A stretch of 45,427 nucleotides of DNA, taken from contig SVOR01000015.1 in assembly GCA_015066295.1 (NCBI GenBank), positions 1-45,427 on the forward strand, in the 5' to 3' direction. Below, in pieces: positions 14,704 through 25,529 of this stretch. The notes beneath the pieces are model-generated. The model saw nothing but the letters and a program-made list of their open reading frames with translations. It was not told the origin of the DNA and did no database searches. Position 1 is the first letter of the stretch. Each line of letters starts with the position of its first letter. This stretch comes from Oscillospiraceae bacterium (GTDB taxonomy: Bacteria; Bacillota; Clostridia; Oscillospirales; Acutalibacteraceae). The translations under genes and the position numbers were made by a program.

Positions 14704-15878
14704 TGATTTATTGGATTTGGCTTCAAGCGGCGGTCGGCTTTACCTTTAAAAACGTTAAGCCCATGCTTAATAGCTTTAAAACCGCCGAGAATGTTTACAA
14801 TGCAACACCCTCTGATTTAGAATTTTCCGGACTGTTTTCTAAAACTGCACTCTCGCGTCTTAAAAACAAAAATTTAGACGCAGCCCGTAAAATTTTAAAT
14901 GAGTGCGCAAAGCGTGAAATTGAAATTGTAACACTTGCAGATAAACGTTATCCGCCACTTCTTAAAGAGATTGACAACCCACCCGTACTGCTCTATGCAA
15001 AGGGCAATTTAGAACTACTTGATTGTCGTCCTTGTGTATGTATTGTAGGTCCGCGTGAGGTATCTGTTTTCGGCAAAAAGGCGGCGTTTTCACTCTCTGC
15101 CAGATTATCGGCAGGCGGCTTTACCATCGTTAGTGGAGGTGCCAAAGGCTCGGATACGGCGGCGCATAAGGGTGCGCTTGCAGTGGGTGGCAATACCGTT
15201 TGCGTTTTGGCGGTCGGCATTGGCGACGATTATTTGGCACTTAACAAGGAGCTGCGTGAGGTCATTGCAAACAAGGGCTTGCTCGTTAGCGAGTTTCCAC
15301 CTTTCAGCACCGTCCGCAAGGGTACCTTTTCTATAAGAAACCGAATTATGTCGGGTATGACGCTCGGCACCGTTGTTATTGAGGCGGACGAGCAGAGCGG
15401 AGCGCTAATTACTGCAAACCATGCTATCGAGCAGAATAGGGACGTTTTCGTAATACCCGGCAACCCAACCTTAGAGCATTATAAGGGCTCTAACAAGCTT
15501 TTGCAGGAGGGTGCTAAGGCACTGCTTGAGGCAAAGGACGTCTTTCTTGAATATTTAGGCGATTATCCGCATAAAATTTATCTCGAAAAAGCCTATAATC
15601 AAAAGATTGTAATTACAAATGAAGAAGCGCAAAAACCATTAGCGCCACCAAAACCAAAGGAAAACGATAAAAAAGAGGTTTTTATCAAAAAAAATATTAT
15701 AACACCCCTTTCAAATAATGCGAAAATGGTGTATAATCAATTAGATAAGCAGGTTTTCTTGGTTGACGAAATTGTGGTGGGTGAGCTTAACTCATCGCAA
15801 CTTTTAGCGGCCATTACCGAGCTTGAAATATTTGGATATATAGAGGCTCTGCCCGGTGGCAGATACACACTTAAATAA
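14703..15878 (+). CDS. dprA: DNA-processing protein DprA
   Basis: A 391-aa ssDNA-binding protein that loads RecA onto incoming DNA during transformation. The N-terminal region (about 1-80) is SAM-like. The Rossmann-type DprA domain has VCIVGPREVSVFGKKAA, IVSGGAKGSDTAAHKGAL and RNRIMSGMTLGTVVIEA. A C-terminal winged-helix (about 325-391) includes VDEIVVGELNSSQLLAAITELE. The ATG at 14703 forms a TAATG overlap with the methylase, so the longer upstream start is not needed. It precedes topA by 11 nt, the common Firmicutes dprA-topA-trmFO order. Confidence 0.95.
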   Translation: MIYWIWLQAAVGFTFKNVKPMLNSFKTAENVYNATPSDLEFSGLFSKTALSRLKNKNLDAARKILNECAKREIEIVTLADKRYPPLLKEIDNPPVLLYAKGNLELLDCRPCVCIVGPREVSVFGKKAAFSLSARLSAGGFTIVSGGAKGSDTAAHKGALAVGGNTVCVLAVGIGDDYLALNKELREVIANKGLLVSEFPPFSTVRKGTFSIRNRIMSGMTLGTVVIEADEQSGALITANHAIEQNRDVFVIPGNPTLEHYKGSNKLLQEGAKALLEAKDVFLEYLGDYPHKIYLEKAYNQKIVITNEEAQKPLAPPKPKENDKKEVFIKKNIITPLSNNAKMVYNQLDKQVFLVDEIVVGELNSSQLLAAITELEIFGYIEALPGGRYTLK

Positions 15879-15889
15879 GGAGCACTGAA

Positions 15890-17977
15890 ATGTCAAAACT
15901 CGTAATTGTTGAGTCACCAACCAAGGTGAAAAGCATAAAGAAATATCTCGGTTCTGATTTTACCGTTATGGCTTCAATGGGCCATATCAGAGATTTACCC
16001 AAGTCCAAAATGGGCGTTGATATAAAAAAGAATTTCGAACCGCAGTATGTAAATATTGACAATAAAAAGGATTTAATAAAAAGCCTTAAGGATGCCGTGG
16101 CTAACAGCGATTTTGTTTATCTCGCAACCGACCCTGACCGCGAGGGAGAGGCAATTTCTTGGCACTTAGCACAGATACTCGGCCTTAATATGGCCGACGC
16201 TAATCGTGTAACCTTTAACGAAATCACCAAAACAGGTGTTACTCAGGGTATGGCAAATCCGCGTAGCCTTGACGTCGATTTGGTAGATGCTCAGCAGGCA
16301 CGTCGTGTGCTTGACCGCATTGTTGGTTATAAATTAAGTCCGTTTTTGTGGAAAAAGGTTAAGCGTGGTTTGTCGGCTGGTCGTGTTCAGTCGGTAGCAT
16401 TAAAGCTTATTGTTGACCGCGAGAAAAAGATTATGGCATTTGTGCCCGAGGAATATTGGACACTCGATGCCAAGCTAATCGCCAACCGCAAGGGCTTCGT
16501 GGCTAAATTCTACGGCACCATTGACGGCGAAAAGCTCGATATTCATAACGAAACCGAAATGCAGGCAATTGTGGATGCTTTACAGGATGCCGAATACACC
16601 GTTTTAAAGATTAAAAAGGGTGTAAGAAACAAGCAACCCGCACCTCCCTTTATTACCTCTACAATGCAGCAGGAGGCATCAAGAAAATTGAGCTTTACAG
16701 CGCAAAAAACAATGCGCGTTGCACAGCAACTTTACGAAGGCGTTGATATTGCAGGCAAGGGCACCACAGGTCTTATTACCTATATGCGTACCGATTCGCT
16801 TCGCATATCAGAGGAAGCAAGGGCAGCCGCAAATAAATACATCTTATCAGATTTTGGTGATAAATATCTGCCAAAAACACCCCGCTACTTTAAGACAAAG
16901 GCGGGTGCTCAGGATGCTCACGAGGCAATTCGTCCTACCGATGTGTTTATTACACCCGAGTCGGTGAAGGGACAGCTATCAGCCGAGCAATATAAGCTTT
17001 ACAAGCTTATTTGGGAGCGCTTTATTGCTTCACTTATGTCAAACTGCGTTCAGGATACCGTTGCGGTTGATATTAAGGCAAATAATTATCTATTTAAGGC
17101 TACGGGCTATTCGGTGCGTTTCGACGGCTTTACCAAGCTTTACGAGGAGGGTAAGGACGTTGAGGAGGCTGACGGTAGTGTACTACCCGAAATGCAGGAA
17201 AAAGACGTTTTAAAATTCAAAGAATTACTTCCTGCTCAGCACTATACAACACCGCCTGCACGCTATACCGAGCCGACGCTCATAAAGGCGCTTGAGGAAA
17301 ATGGAATTGGCCGTCCCTCGACCTATGCTGCAATTCTTTCGAACATAATTCAGCGTGATTATATCGAGCGTGAAAAGAAGTCGCTAAAACCCACTTCACT
17401 CGGTATCGTTGTTTCCGACTTAATTTCAAAGCACTTTAAAAATATAGTCGACGTTAAGTTTACCGCAGGTATGGAAACTAACCTTGACCTAATTGCTACG
17501 GGCGAACTTGAGTGGCACGGCACCATTAAAGATTTCTATAAGGATTTCGAAAATGCGCTTAATTCAGCAGAGCAGGAACTAACAGGCAAACGCGTTGCCG
17601 TACCTGCCGTTGAAAGCGATATTAAGTGTGAAAAATGCGGCAGAACAATGGTTGTAAAATCGAGTCGCTTCGGCAAATTCTTGGCGTGCCCAGGTTATCC
17701 CGAGTGTAAAAATACAAAGCCGATGCCCGAGGATGAAATCAAACAGCCTTGCCCCAAGTGTGGTGCAAAGCTGGTTAAGCGAAATTCAAAAAGGACGGGC
17801 AAGGCATTTTACGGATGCACCAATTATCCCGCTTGTGATTTCGCTTCCCCGGGACTTCCTACAGGAGATAAGTGTGAGGAATGCGGCAGTTATATAATAA
17901 CGGGTCGTGGCAGAAAATACTGTATGAATTCGGCATGTCCGTCAAGAACTAAAAAGAGCAGTAAAAATGATAAATAA
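15890..17977 (+). CDS. topA: DNA topoisomerase I
   Basis: A 695-aa type IA topoisomerase that relaxes negative supercoils. The Toprim domain opens [18 protein letters not shown], with acidic residues in [15 protein letters not shown]. The catalytic tyrosine is Tyr298 in [10 protein letters not shown]. The central gate domain continues to about 575. Three C-terminal zinc ribbons follow: [34 protein letters not shown] and [16 protein letters not shown] lies nine bases before the ATG. The 3' end overlaps trmFO by 11 nt. Intact and of ordinary length. Confidence 0.97.
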   Translation: MSKLVIVESPTKVKSIKKYLGSDFTVMASMGHIRDLPKSKMGVDIKKNFEPQYVNIDNKKDLIKSLKDAVANSDFVYLATDPDREGEAISWHLAQILGLNMADANRVTFNEITKTGVTQGMANPRSLDVDLVDAQQARRVLDRIVGYKLSPFLWKKVKRGLSAGRVQSVALKLIVDREKKIMAFVPEEYWTLDAKLIANRKGFVAKFYGTIDGEKLDIHNETEMQAIVDALQDAEYTVLKIKKGVRNKQPAPPFITSTMQQEASRKLSFTAQKTMRVAQQLYEGVDIAGKGTTGLITYMRTDSLRISEEARAAANKYILSDFGDKYLPKTPRYFKTKAGAQDAHEAIRPTDVFITPESVKGQLSAEQYKLYKLIWERFIASLMSNCVQDTVAVDIKANNYLFKATGYSVRFDGFTKLYEEGKDVEEADGSVLPEMQEKDVLKFKELLPAQHYTTPPARYTEPTLIKALEENGIGRPSTYAAILSNIIQRDYIEREKKSLKPTSLGIVVSDLISKHFKNIVDVKFTAGMETNLDLIATGELEWHGTIKDFYKDFENALNSAEQELTGKRVAVPAVESDIKCEKCGRTMVVKSSRFGKFLACPGYPECKNTKPMPEDEIKQPCPKCGAKLVKRNSKRTGKAFYGCTNYPACDFASPGLPTGDKCEECGSYIITGRGRKYCMNSACPSRTKKSSKNDK

Positions 17978-19289
17978 CAGAATTACGGTAATCGGCGCAG
18001 GTCTTGCGGGCTGTGAGGCGGCAAATCAAATTGCCAAAATGGGCATCAAGGTAGACCTCTATGAGATGAAGCCTAAAAAAATGACACCTGCACACAGTAT
18101 GAAGGATATGTTTGCCGAGCTTGTTTGCTCAAATTCCTTAAAGGCGGCAAGGGTTGATTCGGCGGCAGGACTTTTAAAGGAAGAAATGCGACGCTTTGGC
18201 TCTATTTGTTTAGAGTCGGCAGACCTATCAAGCGTTGCGGCGGGCGGTGCGTTGGCGGTTGACCGCGAACTTTTTTCGCAAAGAATTACCGACGCCATTC
18301 GTTCAAATCCCAATATTACAGTGCATAACGAGTGCGTCGAAAAAATCCCCGAGGAAACCATTACGGTTATCGCTACGGGTCCGCTTACCGATTCTGCCTT
18401 GGCAGAAGCAATAAGTGAATTGTGTGAGAGCGAGCATCTTAATTTCTACGATGCCGCAGCCCCAATCGTTACCAAGGAAAGCGTAGATTTTAATAAGGCT
18501 TTCTTTGCTTCACGTTACGGCAAGGGCGATGACGATTATATAAATTGTCCTATGAATAAGGATGAATACACTCTGTTTTATAACGAGCTTATAAATGCCG
18601 AGAGCGTAATTGTCAGTGAATTCGATAAGCCTCTAACCGTTTACGAGGGTTGTATGCCGGTTGAGGTATTGGCAAAACGTGGTGAGGATTCCATTCGTTT
18701 CGGCCCCTTAAAACCGGTTGGACTTCGCGACCCGAGAACAGGGCACAGACCCTGGGCAGTCGTACAGCTGCGCCGCGAAAATGCACAAGGCTCACTCTAT
18801 AATCTTGTAGGTTTTCAAACCAACCTAAAATTCGGCGAGCAAAAAAGGGTGTTTTCCTTAATACCGGGACTCGAAAACGCCGAATTTATGAGATATGGTG
18901 TTATGCACCGCAACACCTTTATAAATTCACCTAAGGTGTTAAATAAAAACCTTTCGCTCAAAAAGAATAGTAATATTTTTATTGCAGGTCAATTGTCGGG
19001 CGTCGAAGGTTATATGGAATCTGCGGCAAGCGGCATTATAGCGGGCATTAACGCGGTTGCGCATCTTCTGGGAGAAACCCCGTTAATTTTGCCTGAGTTT
19101 ACTATGATTGGCGCATTGCTTCAATATATTTGTGATGAAAGCGTTACTGATTTTCAGCCCATGGGTGCCAATTTCGGCATTATACCACCACTTGAAAATC
19201 ATATAAGGGACAAGCGTGAACGCTATGGCGCATTGGCCGAGCGCTCACTTAACTGGTTTAACCAAAACATAAAGGAGACTGAATTATGA
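17967..19289 (+). CDS. trmFO: tRNA uracil-54 C5-methyltransferase TrmFO (folate/FAD-dependent)
   Basis: A 440-aa flavoprotein that makes m5U54 in the T-loop of tRNAs using methylene-tetrahydrofolate. The FAD-binding start is [21 protein letters not shown]. It is followed by the family-typical [12 protein letters not shown] and [10 protein letters not shown], then [10 protein letters not shown]. Near the C-terminus [21 protein letters not shown] holds a second nucleotide contact. Firmicutes normally use TrmFO rather than TrmA for this modification. It overlaps topA by 11 nt and plsX by ATGA. Confidence 0.96.
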   Translation: MINNRITVIGAGLAGCEAANQIAKMGIKVDLYEMKPKKMTPAHSMKDMFAELVCSNSLKAARVDSAAGLLKEEMRRFGSICLESADLSSVAAGGALAVDRELFSQRITDAIRSNPNITVHNECVEKIPEETITVIATGPLTDSALAEAISELCESEHLNFYDAAAPIVTKESVDFNKAFFASRYGKGDDDYINCPMNKDEYTLFYNELINAESVIVSEFDKPLTVYEGCMPVEVLAKRGEDSIRFGPLKPVGLRDPRTGHRPWAVVQLRRENAQGSLYNLVGFQTNLKFGEQKRVFSLIPGLENAEFMRYGVMHRNTFINSPKVLNKNLSLKKNSNIFIAGQLSGVEGYMESAASGIIAGINAVAHLLGETPLILPEFTMIGALLQYICDESVTDFQPMGANFGIIPPLENHIRDKRERYGALAERSLNWFNQNIKETEL

Positions 19290-20269
19290 AGGTAGTTGTA
19301 GATGCTTTTGGCGGCGATAACGCACCGCTTGAAATAATTAAGGGTGCCGCGTTGGCGCAAAAGGAATACGGTGCTGATATTATTCTTACCGGTGATGAGC
19401 AGATAATCAACAAGTGTATAAAGGAAAACAATATTGAGTTTACAAACCTTGAAATCGTACATACCGTTGACGTAATTTCGATGCACGACGAACCCACTTC
19501 ACTCTTAAAAGCACATAAGGAATCGTCAATGGCGGTTGCCTTCCGCATTTTAAGCGAGGGCGGGGCAGATGCGTTTGTGTCGGCAGGCAGTACGGGCGCC
19601 GTAGTTGTTGGCGGTACACTCATCGTTAAAAGAATTAAGGGTGTTAAGCGTCCTGCCCTCGGCACAATGCTTCCGTCATCCGATAAAAAATTCTTCCTTA
19701 TGGATATGGGCGCTAATGCTGAGTGCCGTCCCGAAATGCTAGCACAATTCGGTGTTATGGCATCGGTTTATCTCGAAAACGTAGAAAATCGTCCCAACCC
19801 CACAATCGCACTTCTCAACATAGGCACAGAGGATACCAAGGGCGGCGAATTACAGCAGGAAGCATATAAGCTTTTAAGCGAAGCCCCCATAAACTTTGTT
19901 GGCAACGTTGAGTCAAGAGAAATGCCTAAGGGTGTTGTCGATGGTATCGTAACCGACGGTTTCACAGGCAACATTGCGCTAAAGCTTATCGAGGGTACTG
20001 CATCGGCAATGTTTAAAATGCTTAAAGGCGCATTTTATAAGAACTTAATAAACAAATTAGCGGCAGGCATACTAAAGAAAGACCTTTACAAAATAAAGGC
20101 CAAAATGGACGCTTCAGAGGTTGGCGGCGCACCGTTGCTCGGTGTTCAAAAGCCGGTTATTAAGGCGCACGGCAGCTCTGATGCACGTGCTATGAAAAAT
20201 GCTATTCATCAAGCAATGATTTTTGCCGAAAAGGATGTTATCGGCACAATCAGTGCTAATTTAAAGTAA
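19286..20269 (+). CDS. plsX: Phosphate acyltransferase PlsX
   Basis: A 327-aa peripheral membrane enzyme converting acyl-ACP to acyl-phosphate, the first step of phosphatidic acid synthesis with PlsY and PlsC. It begins [21 protein letters not shown], contains [14 protein letters not shown] and [20 protein letters not shown], and later [21 protein letters not shown], all characteristic. It overlaps trmFO as ATGA and lies 13 nt before rnc. In many Firmicutes acpP sits between plsX and rnc; here it is absent. Confidence 0.96.
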   Translation: MKVVVDAFGGDNAPLEIIKGAALAQKEYGADIILTGDEQIINKCIKENNIEFTNLEIVHTVDVISMHDEPTSLLKAHKESSMAVAFRILSEGGADAFVSAGSTGAVVVGGTLIVKRIKGVKRPALGTMLPSSDKKFFLMDMGANAECRPEMLAQFGVMASVYLENVENRPNPTIALLNIGTEDTKGGELQQEAYKLLSEAPINFVGNVESREMPKGVVDGIVTDGFTGNIALKLIEGTASAMFKMLKGAFYKNLINKLAAGILKKDLYKIKAKMDASEVGGAPLLGVQKPVIKAHGSSDARAMKNAIHQAMIFAEKDVIGTISANLK

Positions 20270-20282
20270 TTAAGAGGTTATT

Positions 20283-20960
20283 ATGACAGAGCTTGAAAAT
20301 AAACTCTCGTATAAATTCAAAAATATCGCTTTGCTCGAAAATGCACTCACACACTCGTCATATGCAAACGAAACACATTGCAAATGCGGTTCTAATGAGC
20401 GACTCGAATTTTTGGGCGACTCGGTCTTGTCAATAATTGTTGCAGAGTATCTTTATAATAACTACTCAACCCACGAGGGCGAGCTTACCAAGCTTCGTGC
20501 ATCGCTCGTTTGTGAAAAGTCGCTATGTGCCTTTTCGCGCGAGCTTGAGCTCGGTAAATTCTTAAAGCTGGGCAAGGGCGAGCTTCGCAATAAGGGTAAC
20601 GAGCGCCCGTCAATTCTTGCCGATGCTTTTGAGGCGGTTTTGGCGGCTATATATCTTGACGGTGGCTTTGAGGCGGCTAAAAAACACGTTATGCGCTTTA
20701 TTTTACCCGAGCTTCAGCATACCGATGACGAGGTTTTTAAGGATTATAAAACAAGTCTGCAGGAGATTGTGCAACGCAACCCCGAGGAAAGACTCACCTA
20801 TGTTTTAATTGGAGAGAGTGGCCCCGACCACAGCAAAATCTTTACTGTTGAGGTTCATCTTAATTCCAACGTTATTGGTACGGGTGAGGGAAGCAGTAAA
20901 AAGCAGGCTGAGCAGAATGCCGCAAAGCAGGCACTCTCACTTATGGGGATAGATGCTTAA
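20283..20960 (+). CDS. rnc: Ribonuclease III
   Basis: A 225-aa double-strand-specific endoribonuclease for rRNA precursors and structured mRNAs. The catalytic domain has the signature NERLEFLGDSVLS with Glu42 and Asp46, and the later acidic pair in ILADAFEAVLAAIYLDGG. The dsRNA-binding domain occupies about 155-222 (TSLQEIVQRNP, then GEGSSKKQAEQNAAKQAL). AAGAGGT precedes the ATG. The stop overlaps the radical-SAM gene in TAATG. Its presence is relevant to the long intergenic hairpins in this window, which are potential substrates. Confidence 0.97.
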   Translation: MTELENKLSYKFKNIALLENALTHSSYANETHCKCGSNERLEFLGDSVLSIIVAEYLYNNYSTHEGELTKLRASLVCEKSLCAFSRELELGKFLKLGKGELRNKGNERPSILADAFEAVLAAIYLDGGFEAAKKHVMRFILPELQHTDDEVFKDYKTSLQEIVQRNPEERLTYVLIGESGPDHSKIFTVEVHLNSNVIGTGEGSSKKQAEQNAAKQALSLMGIDA

Positions 20961-21946
20961 TGGCACACGCTAATATTTCTATTTTTGTGCCCCACATGGG
21001 TTGCAAAAATATGTGTAGCTTTTGTAATCAAAGATATATTGCAGGCACAGCCGAAATACCTGATGAGAGGACTGTAATCGATGCGGTTAAAACCGCAGTA
21101 AATACAAAGGGTTATAACGCCTTAACTACCGAAATTGCATTTTTTGGCGGTAGCTTTACGGCGATAGACCGTGACTATATGGTGCGACTTTTAGAGGCGG
21201 CCCTTACCTTTGTAAAGGACGGTACGGTTAGCGGCATCAGAATTTCGACCCGTCCTGATGCGATTGACGAGGAAGTTTTGTCTATCCTTAAAAATTATGG
21301 CGTTACGGCAATTGAGCTTGGCGCACAAAGTATGGATGACGAAGTGCTTAAAATGAACGATAGAGGACATTCGTCACTTTGTGTTGAAAAAGCAAGCCGA
21401 CTTATAAAGGATTTCGGTTTTAGCTTGGGACTTCAAATGATGACGGGACTATATGGCGATACCAATGAAAAGGCACTTATCACTGCCGAAAAAATAATCG
21501 CCCTTAAGCCCGATACAGTCAGAATTTATCCGACCATCGTTTTGGAACAAACACGTTTGGAAGCGCTCTATAAAAGCGGTGAATATAAACCGCAGAGCTT
21601 AGGTGAAGCCGTTTCGCTTGTGTCAAGGCTACTTATAAAATTTCACGAAAATAAAATTAACGTAATCCGTACAGGCCTACATTCGATAGATTTGGATAGA
21701 TACGTTGCAGGTCCTTGGCATCCTGCCTTTAAGGAGCTTTGCGATGCCGAAATATATTTAAACAAGGTGTTAGATAGCCTTAAAGAAAAGGGCAATTACA
21801 TAATTTACGTACCCCGTGGTGAAACCTCAAAAATGACGGGGCAAAAAAGAAAAAATATAGAATTTTTAAAACAAAAAGGCTTTAATTGTAAAATTAAAGA
21901 GGATATAACATTAAACAAGTATGAAATAAATATACAGGGGATGTGA
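20960..21946 (+). CDS. Elp3-like radical SAM protein
   Basis: A 328-aa iron-sulfur protein with a CX3CX2C cluster motif, Cys15, Cys19 and Cys22 in GCKNMCSFCNQ. The radical-SAM barrel includes IAFFGGSFTAIDRDYM, GIRISTRPDAIDEE and IELGAQSMDDEVLKMNDRGHS. These resemble the catalytic half of Elp3, but there is no C-terminal acetyltransferase domain. Related short proteins are often annotated as Elp3-like between rnc and smc in Clostridia. A role in tRNA or other RNA modification is possible, but the substrate is unknown. It is translationally coupled to rnc and sits seven bases before smc. Confidence 0.88.
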   Translation: MAHANISIFVPHMGCKNMCSFCNQRYIAGTAEIPDERTVIDAVKTAVNTKGYNALTTEIAFFGGSFTAIDRDYMVRLLEAALTFVKDGTVSGIRISTRPDAIDEEVLSILKNYGVTAIELGAQSMDDEVLKMNDRGHSSLCVEKASRLIKDFGFSLGLQMMTGLYGDTNEKALITAEKIIALKPDTVRIYPTIVLEQTRLEALYKSGEYKPQSLGEAVSLVSRLLIKFHENKINVIRTGLHSIDLDRYVAGPWHPAFKELCDAEIYLNKVLDSLKEKGNYIIYVPRGETSKMTGQKRKNIEFLKQKGFNCKIKEDITLNKYEINIQGM

Positions 21947-21953
21947 GTATAAG

Positions 21954-24900
21954 GTGCTGTTAAGTTCAATTCAAATTCAGGGTTTTAAATCCTTTGCTGA
22001 CAAGACAACACTGAAATTCGGAAAGGGTATTACGGGTATCGTCGGTCCTAACGGCTCGGGTAAGAGTAATATATCCGATGCTGTGCGTTGGGTTTTGGGC
22101 GAGCAATCCACCAAAAGCCTTCGTGGACAATCGATGGAGGACGTTATATTTGGCGGTACCGCCACACGCCGTCCTCACGGCTTTTGTGAAGTAACCCTTA
22201 ACATTGATAATACCGATAGAACACTCAATTTTGATGATGATTTTGTATCTGTTACACGTCGTTATTACCGTTCGCACGAGAGTGAATATTTAATTAACAA
22301 CGTGTCGGTACGTCTTAAGGATATCAACGAGCTGTTTATGGATACAGGTCTTGGTCGTGACGGCTATTCTATGGTTGGTCAGGGTAAGATTGATGCCATT
22401 ATCAGCACAAAATCAAACGAGCGTCGCGATATTTTCGAAGAGGCTTCGGGAATTTCAAAATACCGTTACCGCAAAATAGAGTCTGAGCGCAAGTTGGCGG
22501 CTGCCGACGATAATCTGCTACGCCTTAAAGACATTATTAAGGAATTAGAGGACCGCGTTGGTCCCCTCGAACAGCAGAGCAAAAAAGCTCAAAAGTTTTT
22601 AGAACTGGCGGATAAGAAAAAGGAACTCGAAATCGGTCTTTGGCTCTATTCACTCGAGAATTTCAAGGAGTCACTCCGTAATCACGAAAATAAAATTACC
22701 GCTTGTCAGGTTCAGTATCAGCAAATTGAGGAGAGCCTTAGCGAGTTTGACGAAATAACCGAGCAGAATTCCTTGCGTTTTTCTGAGCTTTCGGTAAAGA
22801 TAGATGAAAGCCGCCAGAACATCGGCAAAATGAACGAGCAAATCGCACTTCTTGGCGGTAATATTTCGGTAATTGAAAATGATATTCTACATAATAATAC
22901 CGATATTGAGCGATTAAATGCCGAAATTGTCGAGCTTAAGGGCAACGAGGACGATGCCAAAAATGAAATCGAGGCCAATCGTACAAAAGCCGAGCAGAAA
23001 AAGCAGAAAATTGCCGAAATTGAGGCGCAAATTCATACTGCAGAGCAGATGCTTAACTCCTTGCTTACCGATAGCGAGCAGTTTTCGCGTAATATTGAGG
23101 AGCTATCCCAAAGACTCAACACCTTGTCGGGCGAGTTTGCCGATTTACGTGTTACTGAGGTTAGCGCCTTGTCGTCAATTGAGGAAATCGAGCAGCGTGC
23201 GCTGACACTTGATGAGTTAATCGAGGAAAAGCAGAGCGAGAAAAACGAGCTTGATACCGAATTTGACGAAACCGCCGAAATGGCAGATAAGTTAGAGGAA
23301 AATATTAAGGAATGCGAAAATGCCTTAAAGGGCTATACAATGCGCCTTGACTCGCGCAAAGCAAAGGCTAACGAGCTTAAAGCACAGCTCGATGAAATCC
23401 ACCTTGATATCGAGGCTAAAAAGCGTAGAATTCAAATTCTTGAAGAGCTCGAAAAGAATATGGAGGGCTTCAACCACTCTGTAAAGCAGGTTGTAAGCAA
23501 CGCTAAGGGTGGGCTGCTGCGTGGTGTTCACGGTGCGGTTGCAGGTCTTATAAACGTTAAAAAGGAATATTCGGTTGCCATCGAAACGGCACTTGGAAAC
23601 GCACTTCAAAACATCGTTACCGAAACCGATGCCGATGCCAAAAGAGCAATTAACTATCTTAAAGAGAGCAACGGCGGTCGCGCAACCTTCCTGCCGATTT
23701 CCTCAATTAAGGCTCGTCCCTTTATGGAAAAGGGCTATGAGGATATGTTCGGTTACGTGGGTATCGCAAGCGACATTGTTGACTGCGATGCAAAGTATAC
23801 CGAGATAATAAAATATTTACTCGGTGCAGTCGTTGTTACCGAGGATATCGATTCGGCCGTTACCATTGCTAAAAAGTTTAATTATCACTTTAAGGTGGTA
23901 TCTCTTGACGGTCAGGTTATAAATGCAGGCGGTTCGCTTACGGGCGGTTCGCTTATTAAAAACGCAGGACTACTTAGTCGTAAAGAGGATATTAAGCGTA
24001 TTAACGAGCAGATAAGCAAGCTCACCCAAAAGGAAACAACCGTTACTGCCGAATACCAGTTTGCGGTAGATGAGGTTAATAAAATTGAGGCCGATATTAC
24101 GGCTTCCTCAGCGGTATTAACCACCGCCACCGAGGACCGAATCAGAGCCTTGGCAGAGCTTAAAAGAATTGGCGATATGCGGGACACTGTAAATGCCGTT
24201 ATCACACAGTATCTTGACGAGAAAACATCATCTGAGGCTAAAAAAGAGCAGTTGAAGGCATCAGCTCAAAAGGCCAAAGAGGATATGGCCGTGCTTGAAA
24301 ACCAGAAAAGCACCATTCAGCAGGAAATCGATAAGTCGGTAGGCGGCAGAGATTCGCTTGCAGGCGAGCGCGAAAAGGTTTCAGAGCAGATTACCACACT
24401 TAAACTCTCGGTTATTGAGCATACTAAGGACGTAGAAAATCTTTTATCGGTTGCCGCTTCGGTAGAGGCCGCACTCAATAATAAGGATGAGAGAATTACT
24501 GCACTTTTATCGCAAATTGATTCAATAAACATGCTCAATACCGCAAAAAATAACGATATTGATAATATTAAGGCGTCTATTGAGGAAATTAAAAATCAAA
24601 TCGAGATTACCGAAAAGAGCATTGTCGATTTTGCCGAGCAGCGCAACGAAATCGAAAAGCAGAGTACTGATTTGCGTACCAACGAGCGTGAAAAGACGCA
24701 AGAGCGTGAAAAAATCAGCGGCGAATTAGCACGCCTTACCGAGCGTAAGGAGAATATGCTTAACGAATATGATAATATCATAAAGCAGCTTTTCGACGAG
24801 TATAATTTAACCCGTAGCGAAGCCGAAAATATGGGTATTACCATTGAAAATCCTGCCGAGGCAAAGAAAGATCTTGCCGAGGTTAAGAGCAGTATTCGAA

Positions 24901-25529
24901 ATCTTGGCAGCGTTAACGTTGCCGCCATTGAGGAATATAAGGAGGTAAGCGAGCGTTACAACTTTATGTCAGAGCAGATTGCCGACGTTGAGAAGTCACG
25001 TGCCGAGCTTACCAAGCTTATCAATCAGTTAACCTCACAAATGCAGGAAATGTTTATCGAGGGCTTTACAAAAATTAACGAAAGTTTCTCAAAAACCTTT
25101 ACAGAGCTGTTTGGCGGCGGTAGTGCAAGACTTGTGCTTACCGACCCCGAAAATATACTCGAAAGCGGTATTGATATTAACGCAAAGCTACCGGGCAAAA
25201 ACGTGCCGAGCTTGGACGGATGCTCGGGTGGTGAAAAGGCACTTATTGCCCTTTCAATCTACTTCTCAATTATGCGTGTTAACGCGCCACCGTTCTGCTT
25301 CTTAGATGAGGTTGATACTGCGCTCGACGATATTAACGTTGAGCGAATTGCACAGTATATGCGCCGCAGCGACTTTGGTACACAGTTTATCTGCGTAACA
25401 CACCGTCGCGGTACGATGGAAGCGGCCGATATGCTTTATGGTGTTACCATGCAGGAGAAGGGCGTAACCAAGCTATTAGAATTAAACGTTTCAGAGCTTG
25501 AAAAGAAGCTTGCAGAGGGAGAACTTTAA
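21954..25529 (+). CDS. smc: Chromosome segregation ATPase SMC
   Basis: A 1191-aa SMC protein that compacts and segregates chromosomes with ScpA and ScpB. The N-terminal ATPase half has Walker A GPNGSGKS at 31-38 and the Q-loop region WVLGEQSTKSLRG. Coiled coil runs from about 165 to 500. The hinge, about 505-670, contains GGLLRGVHGAVAGLINV and GRATFLPISSI. A second coil runs to about 1010. The C-terminal half has signature LDGCSGGEKALIALS and Walker B PPFCFLDEVDTALDD. The start is GTG, giving MLLSSIQIQGFKSF, which aligns with family N-termini. The Shine-Dalgarno is distant (AGGGGATG). scpAB are not in the window. Confidence 0.97.
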   Translation: MLLSSIQIQGFKSFADKTTLKFGKGITGIVGPNGSGKSNISDAVRWVLGEQSTKSLRGQSMEDVIFGGTATRRPHGFCEVTLNIDNTDRTLNFDDDFVSVTRRYYRSHESEYLINNVSVRLKDINELFMDTGLGRDGYSMVGQGKIDAIISTKSNERRDIFEEASGISKYRYRKIESERKLAAADDNLLRLKDIIKELEDRVGPLEQQSKKAQKFLELADKKKELEIGLWLYSLENFKESLRNHENKITACQVQYQQIEESLSEFDEITEQNSLRFSELSVKIDESRQNIGKMNEQIALLGGNISVIENDILHNNTDIERLNAEIVELKGNEDDAKNEIEANRTKAEQKKQKIAEIEAQIHTAEQMLNSLLTDSEQFSRNIEELSQRLNTLSGEFADLRVTEVSALSSIEEIEQRALTLDELIEEKQSEKNELDTEFDETAEMADKLEENIKECENALKGYTMRLDSRKAKANELKAQLDEIHLDIEAKKRRIQILEELEKNMEGFNHSVKQVVSNAKGGLLRGVHGAVAGLINVKKEYSVAIETALGNALQNIVTETDADAKRAINYLKESNGGRATFLPISSIKARPFMEKGYEDMFGYVGIASDIVDCDAKYTEIIKYLLGAVVVTEDIDSAVTIAKKFNYHFKVVSLDGQVINAGGSLTGGSLIKNAGLLSRKEDIKRINEQISKLTQKETTVTAEYQFAVDEVNKIEADITASSAVLTTATEDRIRALAELKRIGDMRDTVNAVITQYLDEKTSSEAKKEQLKASAQKAKEDMAVLENQKSTIQQEIDKSVGGRDSLAGEREKVSEQITTLKLSVIEHTKDVENLLSVAASVEAALNNKDERITALLSQIDSINMLNTAKNNDIDNIKASIEEIKNQIEITEKSIVDFAEQRNEIEKQSTDLRTNEREKTQEREKISGELARLTERKENMLNEYDNIIKQLFDEYNLTRSEAENMGITIENPAEAKKDLAEVKSSIRNLGSVNVAAIEEYKEVSERYNFMSEQIADVEKSRAELTKLINQLTSQMQEMFIEGFTKINESFSKTFTELFGGGSARLVLTDPENILESGIDINAKLPGKNVPSLDGCSGGEKALIALSIYFSIMRVNAPPFCFLDEVDTALDDINVERIAQYMRRSDFGTQFICVTHRRGTMEAADMLYGVTMQEKGVTKLLELNVSELEKKLAEGEL

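Noticed and set aside
14124..14726. 200-codon minus-strand frame opposite the TrmH-family gene
   Set aside because: It is a low-complexity Ser/Ala-rich shadow of a strong conserved gene.
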